From Enterocytospora artemiae (Eukaryota > Microsporidia), in assembly GCA_038659295.1 (NCBI GenBank), contig JASNGC010000004.1:1-64000 (forward strand): a stretch of DNA of 64,000 nt, given 5' to 3'. The notes beneath the pieces were generated by a model, which made no database searches, was not told where the DNA came from, and saw only the letters and a list, made by a program, of their open reading frames with translations. The translations under genes and the position numbers were made by a program. Positions 38,695-48,066 of this stretch are shown here, in pieces; the first letter of the stretch is position 1; the number at the start of each line of letters is the position of its first letter.

Positions 38695-38811
38695 ACTACG
38701 GTCATATCCTCAGTAAAATACCCGATCCCTTCAGAACTCGGAAGTCAAGCCTGTGCGAGCCATTGCAAGTACTTAGTTGAGAGATCACTCGGGAACACAT
38801 GGTACTGTAGT
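38695..38811 (+). rRNA. 5S ribosomal RNA
   Basis: About 117 bases with the 5S consensus: cccgatcccttcagaactcggaagtcaagc-type core near 38,721-38,750, then gtacttagttgagagatcactcgggaac. The ends pair (aactac with gtagtt) to form helix I, and a T run (38,811-38,815) follows as an RNA polymerase III terminator. The internal control region is within the gene. It is separate from the rDNA unit, 7.3 kb away and on the opposite strand, whereas in Nosema bombycis the 5S follows the SSU. Confidence 0.88.
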
Positions 38812-39154
38812 TTTTGTTCTTCACCATACAAATAATATGTGCTGGTCATTTTACCTTTCATCACAGCCATAACAGTATTTTTGTAAACTTCCAATATCCT
38901 TACAACATATTTGTGATTGATTCAAAATATCATTACTAACAATTTTCAGGGCACTTCAAAAATGGCTTGTTAATTCATTGATTTTCCATTTAAAGACATG
39001 GATGTTCAGAAAACTGAATAACTAGAGAAATACCACTCAATATCCTAGTATTTTATACTTTGGTGAAAAGTTTCAATATCTTGATTTTCTCATAAGAATC
39101 AACATCAAAATTTGTGACTTTAATTTTATAAAAGAGGAATTAGCCCCAATAAAC
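38812..39154. other. Intergenic, no feature beyond the 5S terminator
   Basis: AT-rich spacer between the 5S gene and the cysteine-module membrane protein. It ends in agccccaataaac directly before the next ATG, the CCC start context. Confidence 0.5.
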
Positions 39155-40180
39155 ATGCTAGCAGAGTATCTTATTATTGTATGCAATTTTTGTTTTGCTG
39201 CAGAGGCTAGCTCAACATTTACAGAGAAAGATACTCCAAATATTGCACTACCCGCAGCTAATGATTCTGTTAAGGGTGAGGACCCATCATTTATCTTTGT
39301 ACCAGTTTGTGGAAATGGTTACGTCGCAACAATCAAGGCAAAGAATCATGCTTTTGAAATGCTTCCAAGCTTGAAGTCAGATAAATGTAGAGACCATTTC
39401 AATGAGAATAATGGGGAAATTTTATCTGATTGTGAACCAGTTTGTGAAGGGTATAATATTCCAAGCTTGATTCCAATATCTGCTAAAGGTCTTATTGAAA
39501 GTGGGAAACCTCTACCTGGTTACATCCCAGTCTGTGGAGATAATTCCATTGCAACAGTCGAGGCGGAATATCGTGATTTTGGTAATCTTCCAGATCCTGA
39601 GTCGGATAAGTGTAGGGATTATTTCTATAAGAATAATGGGGAAATTTTGTCTGGATGTAAAACAGTTTGTAAGGATTTCAGCAATCCAAAAGCCATTCCG
39701 ATATCTAGTTATAGTTATAATGCCAATAAGAGTAGTAATATTGGTGGCCAGCAAATTAATTTGGATTCAAGTATTCATGCCTTGTCTTTTTGGGATATTC
39801 TGCCCAACTGCTTAAAGGAAGAGTGGAAACTAGAGCACTGGATGGTTTTCGCGGTTGTTGTTGTTTTGATTCTTTGTCTTCATTATTGTCATTTTAAATC
39901 CATCAGGATTTTTAGTTTGACTTCACTCATTCTTGTTACTCTAATATTCTTTGTTGGTTATAAGCTTGGCATACTTGGGCTTACTAAAGGTTGTTGGTTA
40001 GAGTTTAATAGCCAGTCATCAATAACAAGTGCTCAGGCATTTGTAATATTTTTGCAAAGCTTGTTCATCGTGCTAATTACTTACATTCCGTGCCTTTTTT
40101 TATTAAATACACTTGTTAAAGTTGTATCAAAGCCACGTCGCCGTAACATTGTAGTTCAAAGAAATACAAAAATAGTATAA
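39155..40180 (+). CDS. Membrane protein with two identical-spacing cysteine modules
   Basis: 341 residues, not recognised. A signal peptide covers about 1-17. Two homologous modules follow at about 48-108 and 123-184, 75 residues apart, each with four cysteines in the exact pattern C-x25-C-x14-C-x3-C (52, 78, 93, 97 and 127, 153, 168, 172) and shared words PVCG, SDKCRD, NNGEIL and IPIS. Four even cysteines suggest two disulphides per module. The PVCG start recalls Kazal-type protease inhibitors, but the rest does not fit that family. Three membrane segments lie at about 229-246, 252-275 and 293-320, and the tail is basic. CCCC precedes the start. A surface or secretory-pathway role is inferred. 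Confidence 0.8.
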   Translation: MLAEYLIIVCNFCFAAEASSTFTEKDTPNIALPAANDSVKGEDPSFIFVPVCGNGYVATIKAKNHAFEMLPSLKSDKCRDHFNENNGEILSDCEPVCEGYNIPSLIPISAKGLIESGKPLPGYIPVCGDNSIATVEAEYRDFGNLPDPESDKCRDYFYKNNGEILSGCKTVCKDFSNPKAIPISSYSYNANKSSNIGGQQINLDSSIHALSFWDILPNCLKEEWKLEHWMVFAVVVVLILCLHYCHFKSIRIFSLTSLILVTLIFFVGYKLGILGLTKGCWLEFNSQSSITSAQAFVIFLQSLFIVLITYIPCLFLLNTLVKVVSKPRRRNIVVQRNTKIV

Positions 40181-40375
40181 TATTATATAATAAATAATTA
40201 CTATTAATTTTTTGGTTTAAGATTGAGTTAAATTGATTCTTTACAGCTATATTTCTAAGAAATATATTTTCCTTACCATGATGTTTTTTGAACAGAAATA
40301 TTTTAATATTTTAAAATCCCCCTTAAAACCAATTGGTTTCTACCTTTCAAGTTAAATCAGAATTGGACTCCCTTA

Positions 40376-41374
40376 ATGCCAGTAGTTGACCATCCAAGAT
40401 TGAGAAGTATTGTTAATATGATTTTTTCAGGAAACCGTGGAATATTAGCGGCGGATGAAAGACCATCTTCACTTGAAAAGAAATTCAAAAATGTAGGCAT
40501 AAAAAATATACCTGAAAATCGTGCTTTTTTTAGAGAGATTATGTTTAAAAGTATAGACTTGGACAAATATATTGGAGGTGTAATTTTAAACGAAGAAACC
40601 TTTAAACAGTCAGATTCATCTGGAAAGTATCTATATCAAATATTAACTGACAAGGGAATTCTTGTGGGAGTAAAATTAGATAAGGGTTTGGTAAATATCG
40701 GAGAAGAGTTGATTAGTGAAGGGATTGAGTATTTAGAACATAGAATTGTACATTTTCCGATGGCATCCTTTACTAAATGGAGATCATTGTTTAAAATTGA
40801 TGAAAATAGCCCTTCCAAGCAATGCATAGAAAAGAATATTGATATTCTGTGCAAATTTGCTAAAATTTCCCAAGAACATGGAATGGTTCCTATTGTAGAG
40901 CCAGAGATCTTCTACGAGGGTAAGTACACAGTAGAGAATATGAAAAAAGTTACCAATCAAATATTGACAGCATTATACGATAGGTTTTCTGAAAATGGAA
41001 TCTTCCTACCAGGAATTATCCTCAAGGTCAGTTTTATAACTCCGGGAAAAGATAGTGGAGAGATGTATGAGTATACAGGGATCTCAATGGATAATGTTGA
41101 GGTTATTTCAAATAGTGTCCCTAGAGAATCAAAAGCTATTGTGTTTTTGAGCGGAGGTCATTCTTCTGCTGAAAGTATATCACTCCTTAATGCTGTGAAC
41201 TCTACAAATCATGATATCGAAAGAATATTTAGTTTTAGTTTTGGCAGGGCTTTAACAGATTCGGTTTTAGAAACTTGGAGAGGAGAATCTCAAAATGTTG
41301 AGTCTGCGCAAAAAGCACTTTTGGAGGGATGTTTTCGTTGTCACATATCTGTTAAGGGAGAGTATAGTATTTAA
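40376..41374 (+). CDS. Fructose-bisphosphate aldolase, class I
   Basis: 332 residues. Cleaves fructose 1,6-bisphosphate to two triose phosphates in glycolysis, in the cytosol or spore. Family motifs run in order: GILAADE (22-28), the KLDKG lysine (100-104), FTKWR (132-136), VEPEI (174-178), the Schiff-base lysine in ILK (Lys217) with ITPG after it, LSGGHSSAES and the FSFGRAL phosphate site. All catalytic side chains I can place are present. It is about 30 residues shorter than animal enzymes, and the usual C-terminal tyrosine is replaced by a YSI ending. CCC four bases upstream supports the ATG (ctcccttaatg). Stand-alone gene, convergent with MCM3. Confidence 0.95.
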   Translation: MPVVDHPRLRSIVNMIFSGNRGILAADERPSSLEKKFKNVGIKNIPENRAFFREIMFKSIDLDKYIGGVILNEETFKQSDSSGKYLYQILTDKGILVGVKLDKGLVNIGEELISEGIEYLEHRIVHFPMASFTKWRSLFKIDENSPSKQCIEKNIDILCKFAKISQEHGMVPIVEPEIFYEGKYTVENMKKVTNQILTALYDRFSENGIFLPGIILKVSFITPGKDSGEMYEYTGISMDNVEVISNSVPRESKAIVFLSGGHSSAESISLLNAVNSTNHDIERIFSFSFGRALTDSVLETWRGESQNVESAQKALLEGCFRCHISVKGEYSI

Positions 41375-41521
41375 ATAAATACGGATGATCTCTAAGATTT
41401 TATTAGATAAATTAATTATTTTCATGGCAGGAATTCATGGATGAATAGATTTAGTGGTTAATCCAAATTTACAGGAGAGAACATCATAGTTACATTCATG
41501 GAACCTTGAGCAACTAATTTA

Positions 41522-43555
41522 TTAGTCTAAAAAGTATATCTTTCCATCATCAATCATTATAATATCTTGAGCGGATAGTTCATCTGCTACAGTTTTTATG
41601 TGCTTAATTGGAATGCCAGAACTCTCTGCTAGCCGAGACATTTCACAAAACCCTTCACCCAAGTTAATCTCCTTCCATTTCCATATTTCTTCCAAAATAG
41701 CATCTCTATCAAATTCCACTACATTAATGGCAGATTGTTGATCATCTGCTAAATTTTGATCAGTACTTGGGATATTATTAACATTTTGAGCATTTTCAAT
41801 TTGATAAGATTGAGAATATTTTGGTTTTCGTGCGGTATTTCGAATTTTTTTCTTTATGATACTGTTATTAATTAAATCAATTGATTCAGTTGCATCACAT
41901 TCCTCAACCTCTTCACTCAGACGTAATTTGGCAAAGGCCGTGGCCAATCTTATCATTGTTTCTAATAGTCTTGGAGTAATATTTACAAGGAGATTTTTGC
42001 TATTCTTGTTTTCTCTCATTTTGCTGTATGCTTTAGAAATATTACTGGCTGCGGACCTTGTCAGTTTTGGTCGCAAATTCTTAGCATACATAATGTAGTC
42101 TTTAAATAACTTTTGACTTATAACCGACTCATCGATATCTTCGTTGTTCTCTCTATGAATTTTTAAGACATGCTGACTAATTAGATTATCCGAATCTACT
42201 TCCATAATATCCAGTGTTATAAAAACCAAATCAAACCTCGTCATCAAAGACTCTGGAAGCCTAACATTCTCTTGTGGTGTCATTCTTTCGTTATAGGATC
42301 CCATAATTGGGTTGGCTGCAGCCAAAACAGAGCATCTCGCATTTAAGGTCGTATGAATTCCAGCCTTTGCAATAGTCACGGTCTGCTGTTCCATAACCTC
42401 ATGAATGGCTACTCTGTCTAGGTCACTCATTTTGTCAAACTCATCAATGCATACAATACCCCTGTCTCCTAGAACCATAGCACCTGCCTCCAATCTCTTG
42501 TCGCCTGTATCTTTGTCAATTACGACGGCAGCAGTTAGACCAACACCTGATGAGCCTCTACCGGTGGTTGCTATTGAAAGAGGAAGAAAATTGAGCATAT
42601 ATCTCAAGAATTGGGATTTTGCTGTGGAAGGATCCCCCACCAACAAAATGTTAATATCTCCCCTAATCTTACTGCCGTTTGCCATCACAATTTCATTTCC
42701 CCCTACCATCTGAAGAGCAAGTGCCTTTTTAATATTGTTATGACCAAATATTGTTGGAGCTATAGCCTTGAATTTCAATTCAGAAGAAGCCAACAGTTTG
42801 AGCTTGTCAAAATCCACTTCTTCTGCAAGTTTGGTAGCCTTCAATTGTACAACATTATTTGCTATCAGAACAGTTCTAAATTTATTTGGAAACTCTTCAT
42901 TACCCAATCCTGTAAACGATTTGAATATCCCATAGACGTTAATTCTATCTCCTGGCTTTACCATGTCGACTAAATCGTTAGATAGGATGCACTCCAAGCT
43001 CCTAGGTAACTGACCTGGCGGAGAATTTTCAGGCATCTCCTGTAAAACTATAGTTTGAAAATCTATATACGTACTTAATCCAAACTCTGAATTTAGAGGT
43101 CGATTTTCTATAGAAGTTGGATACACCGTGTTCGTAGGTGGTAATTTCCCTATCATTGTATTGTCCCTATATTCTTTTTCAAGAAACTCTTGCTTCACCT
43201 TATCGAAATGGACACTTTTTCTAATCTTTGGCCTGACAAGAGAAATGCTCGTAACAATTCCCTGGCAGCAAATCATCTTGGAAATAAAGGAACTAGTTAT
43301 AGTTCGCGGCGTAACACAATTTGAGCCCAGCGCCCCTGTAATTCCCAAGCTATCAATAAAGTATTCTCTCAACTCATCTTGGAAGAATGGAATTGCTCCT
43401 TGTGGATCTGAAATTATTGTGTCTGCAAGATCTCTATTAAATTGTCTCACTTCATTAATATCCACAATATATCTTTGATTTTTAATGAGTGTATCCGTTC
43501 TTGCATGTAAAAACTGTTTAAATGCCTCTGTCGCCTCTGAAGATTCCAAAGTCAT
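41522..43555 (-). CDS. MCM3: DNA replication licensing helicase subunit MCM3
   Basis: 677 residues. Part of the MCM2-7 hexamer that unwinds DNA at replication forks in the nucleus. The N-terminal region has the MCM3-typical SPRTLTS-like VTPRTITSSF and CCQGIVTSISLVRPK blocks and YGLSTYIDFQTIVLQEMPE. The AAA+ domain carries Walker A GDPSTAKS (308-315), Walker B IVCIDEFD (367-374) and the arginine finger TRFD (439-442). A C-terminal winged-helix part ends IYFLD. MCM3 is favoured over other paralogues by GQLPRSLECIL, VKPGDRINVYG and KFRTVLIANNV. It is shorter than yeast MCM3 (about 970), as expected in microsporidia. CCCC lies just upstream of ATG. Confidence 0.95.
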   Translation of the reverse strand: MTLESSEATEAFKQFLHARTDTLIKNQRYIVDINEVRQFNRDLADTIISDPQGAIPFFQDELREYFIDSLGITGALGSNCVTPRTITSSFISKMICCQGIVTSISLVRPKIRKSVHFDKVKQEFLEKEYRDNTMIGKLPPTNTVYPTSIENRPLNSEFGLSTYIDFQTIVLQEMPENSPPGQLPRSLECILSNDLVDMVKPGDRINVYGIFKSFTGLGNEEFPNKFRTVLIANNVVQLKATKLAEEVDFDKLKLLASSELKFKAIAPTIFGHNNIKKALALQMVGGNEIVMANGSKIRGDINILLVGDPSTAKSQFLRYMLNFLPLSIATTGRGSSGVGLTAAVVIDKDTGDKRLEAGAMVLGDRGIVCIDEFDKMSDLDRVAIHEVMEQQTVTIAKAGIHTTLNARCSVLAAANPIMGSYNERMTPQENVRLPESLMTRFDLVFITLDIMEVDSDNLISQHVLKIHRENNEDIDESVISQKLFKDYIMYAKNLRPKLTRSAASNISKAYSKMRENKNSKNLLVNITPRLLETMIRLATAFAKLRLSEEVEECDATESIDLINNSIIKKKIRNTARKPKYSQSYQIENAQNVNNIPSTDQNLADDQQSAINVVEFDRDAILEEIWKWKEINLGEGFCEMSRLAESSGIPIKHIKTVADELSAQDIIMIDDGKIYFLD

Positions 43556-43849
43556 TTAGTTTAGGGGAAAAGAAAAGCAGATAAAATAAAAAGGAAGTAT
43601 ATTCAATTAAAATCACTTCTTAAAAATAAGCTATGCAAATCATTTGTTAAAATCAACATTATTGAATGGAAGTATGGCCTTAATCGATAGAAAAAAATGC
43701 AGTCGGATAAGGACGGGAGCCCATCAACTATGTCTCGAATACTATAGTTATTATACAGAAAATTTTGGTTATTGAAATTAATGGTTAAGAACATTAGGAA
43801 TAATATGGAATAAAACCTAATCTAAAAAATTATTTATGCAATATAATCT
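43556..43849. other. Intergenic between MCM3 and GPI12
   Basis: A minus-strand frame of 63 codons at 43,603-43,794 has no CCC start context and no recognisable product. I leave it unannotated. A stretch near 43,715-43,735 on the minus strand resembles a pol III box A, but no tRNA cloverleaf can be drawn. Confidence 0.4.
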
Positions 43850-44569
43850 CTATAAATAACTATTATAATACATAAAGTTAGAAAATAGTAAATATAAGTA
43901 TCTATACCAAACCAATTGAGATTCATGAAACATCATATTGCAGATACCAAATGGAACGACCATGGGAATGGAGAGACTTGGAGATCTTAAATAAAGAATA
44001 TATTTTTCCAGAATATTTGTCGATTTCAAATATTTGTAACTAATTGAAAACCGAATAGACTCATCAAGATTTGAAGGAGATTGATTTTGTATGTTTTGTG
44101 GATAATTTTGGAGCCCACATTCTTTTAGGGCAAAGTTCCATATCTTTTCATAAGTCTTTACTGCATTATAACAACTTATATGGTTTTTATGGCCTGAAAC
44201 CCCATATTCATCAAATGTAATAATTGTCAAAGGTTTAAGTAGAAGACCTTTTGTTATACTTTGATGCAATACTCCAATTATTTTAAAAGTGTCCCAATCT
44301 TCATTATCAACAAAATCCGAGAACTGGCAGCTAATCTTGTTTGCTTTACACAACCTAACCAATTCTAACTTCCGATTTTTTGCGCATTCCGATAAACAAA
44401 GAATTTTTGGCTTATAGTTATAAAGAAGTGGAGAAAAGAACATAGATTCATCATCAGGATGAGCAATTAGAAGTAAAATATTGCCTGAAATAGTAATTTT
44501 CTTTTGGAAAAACCAGGGCAGGTTTCTAAGAAAAATCCAAAGATTGAATGTTAGAAGTATTGAATGCAT
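43850..44569 (-). CDS. GPI12: N-acetylglucosaminyl-phosphatidylinositol de-N-acetylase (PIG-L/GPI12)
   Basis: 239 residues. Removes the acetyl group from GlcNAc-PI, the second step of GPI-anchor synthesis on the ER membrane. A hydrophobic N-terminus (4-21) would anchor it. The metal-binding motif HPDDE is at 37-41 and the second histidine motif GHKNH at 126-130, preceded by TFDEYGVS. The loop that usually reads GNADGLGKIR after CLS is shortened to SECAKNRKLEL, which is unusual. CCC precedes the start codon. The C-terminus has another hydrophobic patch. Confidence 0.9.
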   Translation of the reverse strand: MHSILLTFNLWIFLRNLPWFFQKKITISGNILLLIAHPDDESMFFSPLLYNYKPKILCLSECAKNRKLELVRLCKANKISCQFSDFVDNEDWDTFKIIGVLHQSITKGLLLKPLTIITFDEYGVSGHKNHISCYNAVKTYEKIWNFALKECGLQNYPQNIQNQSPSNLDESIRFSISYKYLKSTNILEKYILYLRSPSLSIPMVVPFGICNMMFHESQLVWYRYLYLLFSNFMYYNSYL

Positions 44570-44728
44570 AGGGAGTAAATAATATTGATTTAAAAGAAGA
44601 GAGCAGATCAGATATCATACAACAGGGATGATTTACTCCATCATTTAAAAATGTATTGTATAGTTTTATCCTATTAAAAAGTTAAACAAGCATGTACATA
44701 GTTAACCCATCGTAAGATAAAGTCTTCC

Positions 44729-44974
44729 ATGTATGATGTTAAAAAAGGTCTGATTATGAGCTATTGCCTGGCTACTTATTATCAAGTGTCTAAAGGAATC
44801 ATGCAACGATTATTCAAAGATATTTCTCAAAATATAAGTAATATCGAGTCAAAAGGCCTAGTTAATACGAAGATAAAAATGATAATATTAAGAAAAATAG
44901 AAAAACTGCAATTCATTACTAGAGTGCGGATATTAAGAAGATATATAGAAGTATTATTGATAATATTATTTTAA
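44729..44974 (+). CDS. Possible small basic protein, unsupported
   Basis: 81 codons rich in Ile, Lys and Arg, with a hydrophobic end (VLLIILF). It lies alone between two minus-strand genes. A CCC occurs about 22 bases upstream of the ATG, further than in most genes here. No family recognised; it could be chance. Confidence 0.25.
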   Translation: MYDVKKGLIMSYCLATYYQVSKGIMQRLFKDISQNISNIESKGLVNTKIKMIILRKIEKLQFITRVRILRRYIEVLLIILF

Positions 44975-45125
44975 GTAATACTTCTGGACTCTGTAGTTGA
45001 TATTACATTCTATACAAAAAGGTTACCATTTCAGTTACGATGGTTATCAAAATTAATCTTTAGAAAGCAATTCCAAAGTTATAGAAATATCATAAACTCC
45101 ACTAATCGAGAATAATATTACTTTA

Positions 45126-46004
45126 TTAAGTTCCTATGCTTTTACACCAATTTGGAGCATCACCAACCTGACTACAAAAATAAGTTTCCATTTGTTCATT
45201 TTCCCCACCCACGAAGATGATTCCATCATCTGCATCGATAGAGTTTATCTTATAGCCCACATCTATAAAAGACTCGTAATTGTCTTTTATAGATTTTATA
45301 TACAACTTAGAACAAGATACTAATATTCTGTTCTCATTGTGATATTTTAGTTTATCAACAGGAATATCAAATTTTCTCATACAATTTGAAGATCTAAAAT
45401 CGAATTCGTGAACTCCAAAATCGGTTCCAACCATATATCTTGTGGACAACGTATCAATAGAAGTTATATGTGGAAATTGCTTGGCGAAAATTAACTCATT
45501 GTTCCTTGAATCAATGAATCCAAAACCATCTGATGAAGTATATCCTAAAATTCCGTGTAAATCAGAGATGCATAAGCTATCGTGTAAAAAATCTGATGGA
45601 CAGAGTGTCGCGGAACTAACAAACTTACCTAGCTCCAAATCAAACCGATAAATTTGGTCTGATGCTATATATAGAAAGCCACAGTGATAAAGTATATCAC
45701 GACCAGTTGTTGGAAGCTTTATAATATCGTGTAAACCATTCTTCGTATGCATTTCTATAGAATTATCTATTCTTAGGGCTGCTAATTTTATTTCATCCAA
45801 AAATCTTACTTTTATTAAATCGTTTATTGAATGCCTCTCTATTTTCAGATTCATAGCCGATAGGTCAAATAGCTTTACAGAAGGCTTATAATTTCCTACT
45901 GCTGCAAGTTTGGTCCTGGAAGAATTTATAGAGAAGTCCAAACAAGAAACTGGAAAATCAAATTGGCTCAAAAGAGGAGTTTTAATAATTTTTGCAGAAT
46001 TCAT
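45126..46004 (-). CDS. ENP2: Ribosome biogenesis WD-repeat protein ENP2/NOL10, shortened
   Basis: 292 residues. ENP2 (NOL10) is a nucleolar factor of the small-subunit processome needed for 18S rRNA maturation. The family pattern is clear: an AVGNYKPSVKLFDL start like the GTYKPRIRCYDL of the family, then GRDILYHCGFLYIAS, LYIKSIK, and the diagnostic end FVGGENEQMETYFCSQVG followed by APNWC. The protein stops right after this, so the long lysine-rich C-terminal half found in yeast (about 700 residues) is absent. This is an extreme reduction to the beta-propeller. Confidence 0.85.
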   Translation of the reverse strand: MNSAKIIKTPLLSQFDFPVSCLDFSINSSRTKLAAVGNYKPSVKLFDLSAMNLKIERHSINDLIKVRFLDEIKLAALRIDNSIEMHTKNGLHDIIKLPTTGRDILYHCGFLYIASDQIYRFDLELGKFVSSATLCPSDFLHDSLCISDLHGILGYTSSDGFGFIDSRNNELIFAKQFPHITSIDTLSTRYMVGTDFGVHEFDFRSSNCMRKFDIPVDKLKYHNENRILVSCSKLYIKSIKDNYESFIDVGYKINSIDADDGIIFVGGENEQMETYFCSQVGDAPNWCKSIGT

Positions 46005-46409
46005 GGACGAAAAATTGTTACTTATATAAATACAGATTGTTGGATCTAGTATCTATGCAGTAATGTGCACGAAATTAACTTACACAAGCATAAATATAGT
46101 TTATATAACAGAAATATATAATTTACTTACGTCTACACGTGTTCACATAAATGAAACCTTGTTATGACACTTTGTTTTATATTTTCGATTTCAAACCCTT
46201 TTGTGATTTAATTTTTGTGGCTCAATAATGAGGATAATTTTGAATTATTTAACAAAAAATAAAGCTTACTATTGGTGTTTATTCTCTATTTGATACTATC
46301 AAATATTTTCGAAAAAGTTTTTGATTTTCTGAAACTTATATTTTGTTGGTGGATTCACGAAACGTATGTTTTAGAAGAATTATTTAAAAAATCGTAGAGA
46401 GTTAGCAAT
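46005..46409. other. Divergent intergenic region between ENP2 and the Lys/Glu-rich gene
   Basis: 405 AT-rich bases that should hold two divergent promoters. I see no clear motif and no RNA gene. The downstream gene lacks the CCC block. Confidence 0.5.
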
Positions 46410-47192
46410 ATGTATAAATCAATTGCGGCGCTACTCCTAACATTTCAATTTTCTACAATATTTGCGGAACAAACTGGAAATGATACTGAAAGTGTAGCAA
46501 TGTCAAAGAGTGCTGACAAGAAACCTGAACATGAAAACAGTTCCGATGTACCTCCTACTAAATCTAAATCATCATCCAAGACTAATAAGCCTAATGGAAA
46601 TGTAGATAATAAGAAGAGTAAGCTAAATTCTAAAAAAGATGATGATAAGGCATCATCACAAAGTTCAAAAAAAAGCTCCAAAACCAAAGAATCTGGATTA
46701 CTATCTTCATTCTTAGCTGACAAAGAGGTGGCAGCAGATGCAGGTGATGAGGGGAAAGTGACTGCTCCCAAAGATGATGGAAGAGAAACTACTTCCAAAG
46801 ATGATGGAAAGGAAGCTGCTCCAGAAAGTGAGGATAAGAAGGAAACCGCCTCCTCAGAAGACAAGGGAAAGAAAGAGGAGACTGCTTCCGAAGACAAGGA
46901 GAAGAAGGAGACCGCTTCCGAAGACAAGGGAAAGAAGGAGAAGACTGCTTCAAAAAAAATGAACAAGAAACATGAAACTGCAAGCCAATCAAAGCTTATT
47001 TATGAGGATGATTTCATATGTGTTCCATGTACTGATTCAAAGGGAAAATCTCCATGTGATAGCAAGGGATGCAAATGTGCGTGTGACTGTGACGATGGTA
47101 TGCCTGATCCAAACAAAGATGTCCCATGTCCTTGTCTCAATCCTGATGGTACAATTAAAACTGACAAAGCAGTTGGAGTTTTAAATCAATAA
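46410..47192 (+). CDS. Secreted Lys/Glu/Ser repeat protein with cysteine-rich tail
   Basis: 260 residues, no family recognised. A signal peptide covers about 1-19. Residues 25-195 are hydrophilic and highly charged, with degenerate repeats of the form SEDKGKKEETA (about 140-180) that look like tandem duplications. The tail (about 203-250) holds nine cysteines in close pairs (CVPC, GCKC, ACDC, PCPC), suggesting cross-linking or metal binding. This composition suits a spore wall or polar tube component, some of which are lysine-rich secreted proteins, but this is inference. Unlike most genes here there is no CCC block before the ATG, which might mean different expression. Confidence 0.75.
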   Translation: MYKSIAALLLTFQFSTIFAEQTGNDTESVAMSKSADKKPEHENSSDVPPTKSKSSSKTNKPNGNVDNKKSKLNSKKDDDKASSQSSKKSSKTKESGLLSSFLADKEVAADAGDEGKVTAPKDDGRETTSKDDGKEAAPESEDKKETASSEDKGKKEETASEDKEKKETASEDKGKKEKTASKKMNKKHETASQSKLIYEDDFICVPCTDSKGKSPCDSKGCKCACDCDDGMPDPNKDVPCPCLNPDGTIKTDKAVGVLNQ

Positions 47193-47610
47193 ATAACTAA
47201 TTTAAAAACGAATATTTAAATTATCTTAGTGGACATGGAAATTTCATAGGTTGTGAATCTATCTATTATGTTGTCACAATAAACCAGCCTATATAATATT
47301 AATCCACTATTTTATTATTAAATTGTAATATCCGAATATAAATGTAATTGGCAATGCAAGACATATTTTATATAACTTATGAATGTTCATTTGTGTTCCT
47401 AATCAGTATTTACTAAATTCTGGCAGTGTTTATTATTTGTGGGGTAAATAACTTGCCATTCTTTAAAACCACGATTTTATTGGCCAGAGTTCAACATCAT
47501 TAGGTAATTGGATGCCTTCGTCCAAAAATGTATTCTTCCTTTGGTTGAAATATCTGTTTATTCATACAAAGTTTCAGAGTTACAACAAAATTAAATCATT
47601 CAAAATAAAT
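47193..47610. other. Intergenic, no gene seen
   Basis: AT-rich spacer. An in-frame upstream ATG at 47,512 would add 33 residues to the V-ATPase subunit but would not match the family, so I leave this part non-coding. Confidence 0.5.
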
Positions 47611-47814
47611 ATGGATCATGGAATGGTAATACTATTGGTAACTCTTCAGCTTTTCGTTTTTATATCGATCGTGTATAAGTTAAGTGAAACCAAGAAATTT
47701 AAAGACAATGACGAATTTAAAATTGGTCTTATGGGAGCGTCTGTATTCATGTATATATCATGGTTAGTTACTTATATGGCCCATATAAATCCATTTATCG
47801 AGCCGGAGTTTTAA
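47611..47814 (+). CDS. VMA9: V-type proton ATPase subunit e
   Basis: 67 residues from the chosen start (MDHGMVILL). Subunit e is a tiny two-span protein of the membrane sector of the vacuolar proton pump. Two hydrophobic segments (about 4-22 and 37-55) are followed by the family-like ending YMAHINPFIEPEF, close to the AQLNPL...P pattern of other subunits e. Length and layout match the family (about 65-80). The longer frame from 47,512 would put an uncharacteristic basic extension in front, so the inner start is preferred. Confidence 0.8.
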   Translation: MDHGMVILLVTLQLFVFISIVYKLSETKKFKDNDEFKIGLMGASVFMYISWLVTYMAHINPFIEPEF

Positions 47815-48066
47815 TAAATTATTTTACAAATTTAAGATACAGAAATTTGCCTTGTAAACACCTCTTACAAAGCTTCTATAGCGTATGATTCAAGTATGAA
47901 ACAATAAACTGTTCACGCTGCTAGATAATGTTGGCCAAAATGAGAATATATCCAGCTGGTATAACTTCAAATCCAATTATTCCTTAAAAGTACAGGCCAC
48001 AGTGTTTCAGCTAAAAACAATAATATCATCCTGAATTCGTAACTTTGGTTTCATGTTTTATTTTTA

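Noticed and set aside
43690..43790. tRNA-like box A on the minus strand
   Set aside because: No T-arm or acceptor pairing could be found in the right positions.
46445..46966. 173-codon minus-strand Ser/Phe-rich frame
   Set aside because: Antisense shadow of the Lys/Glu-rich secreted protein.
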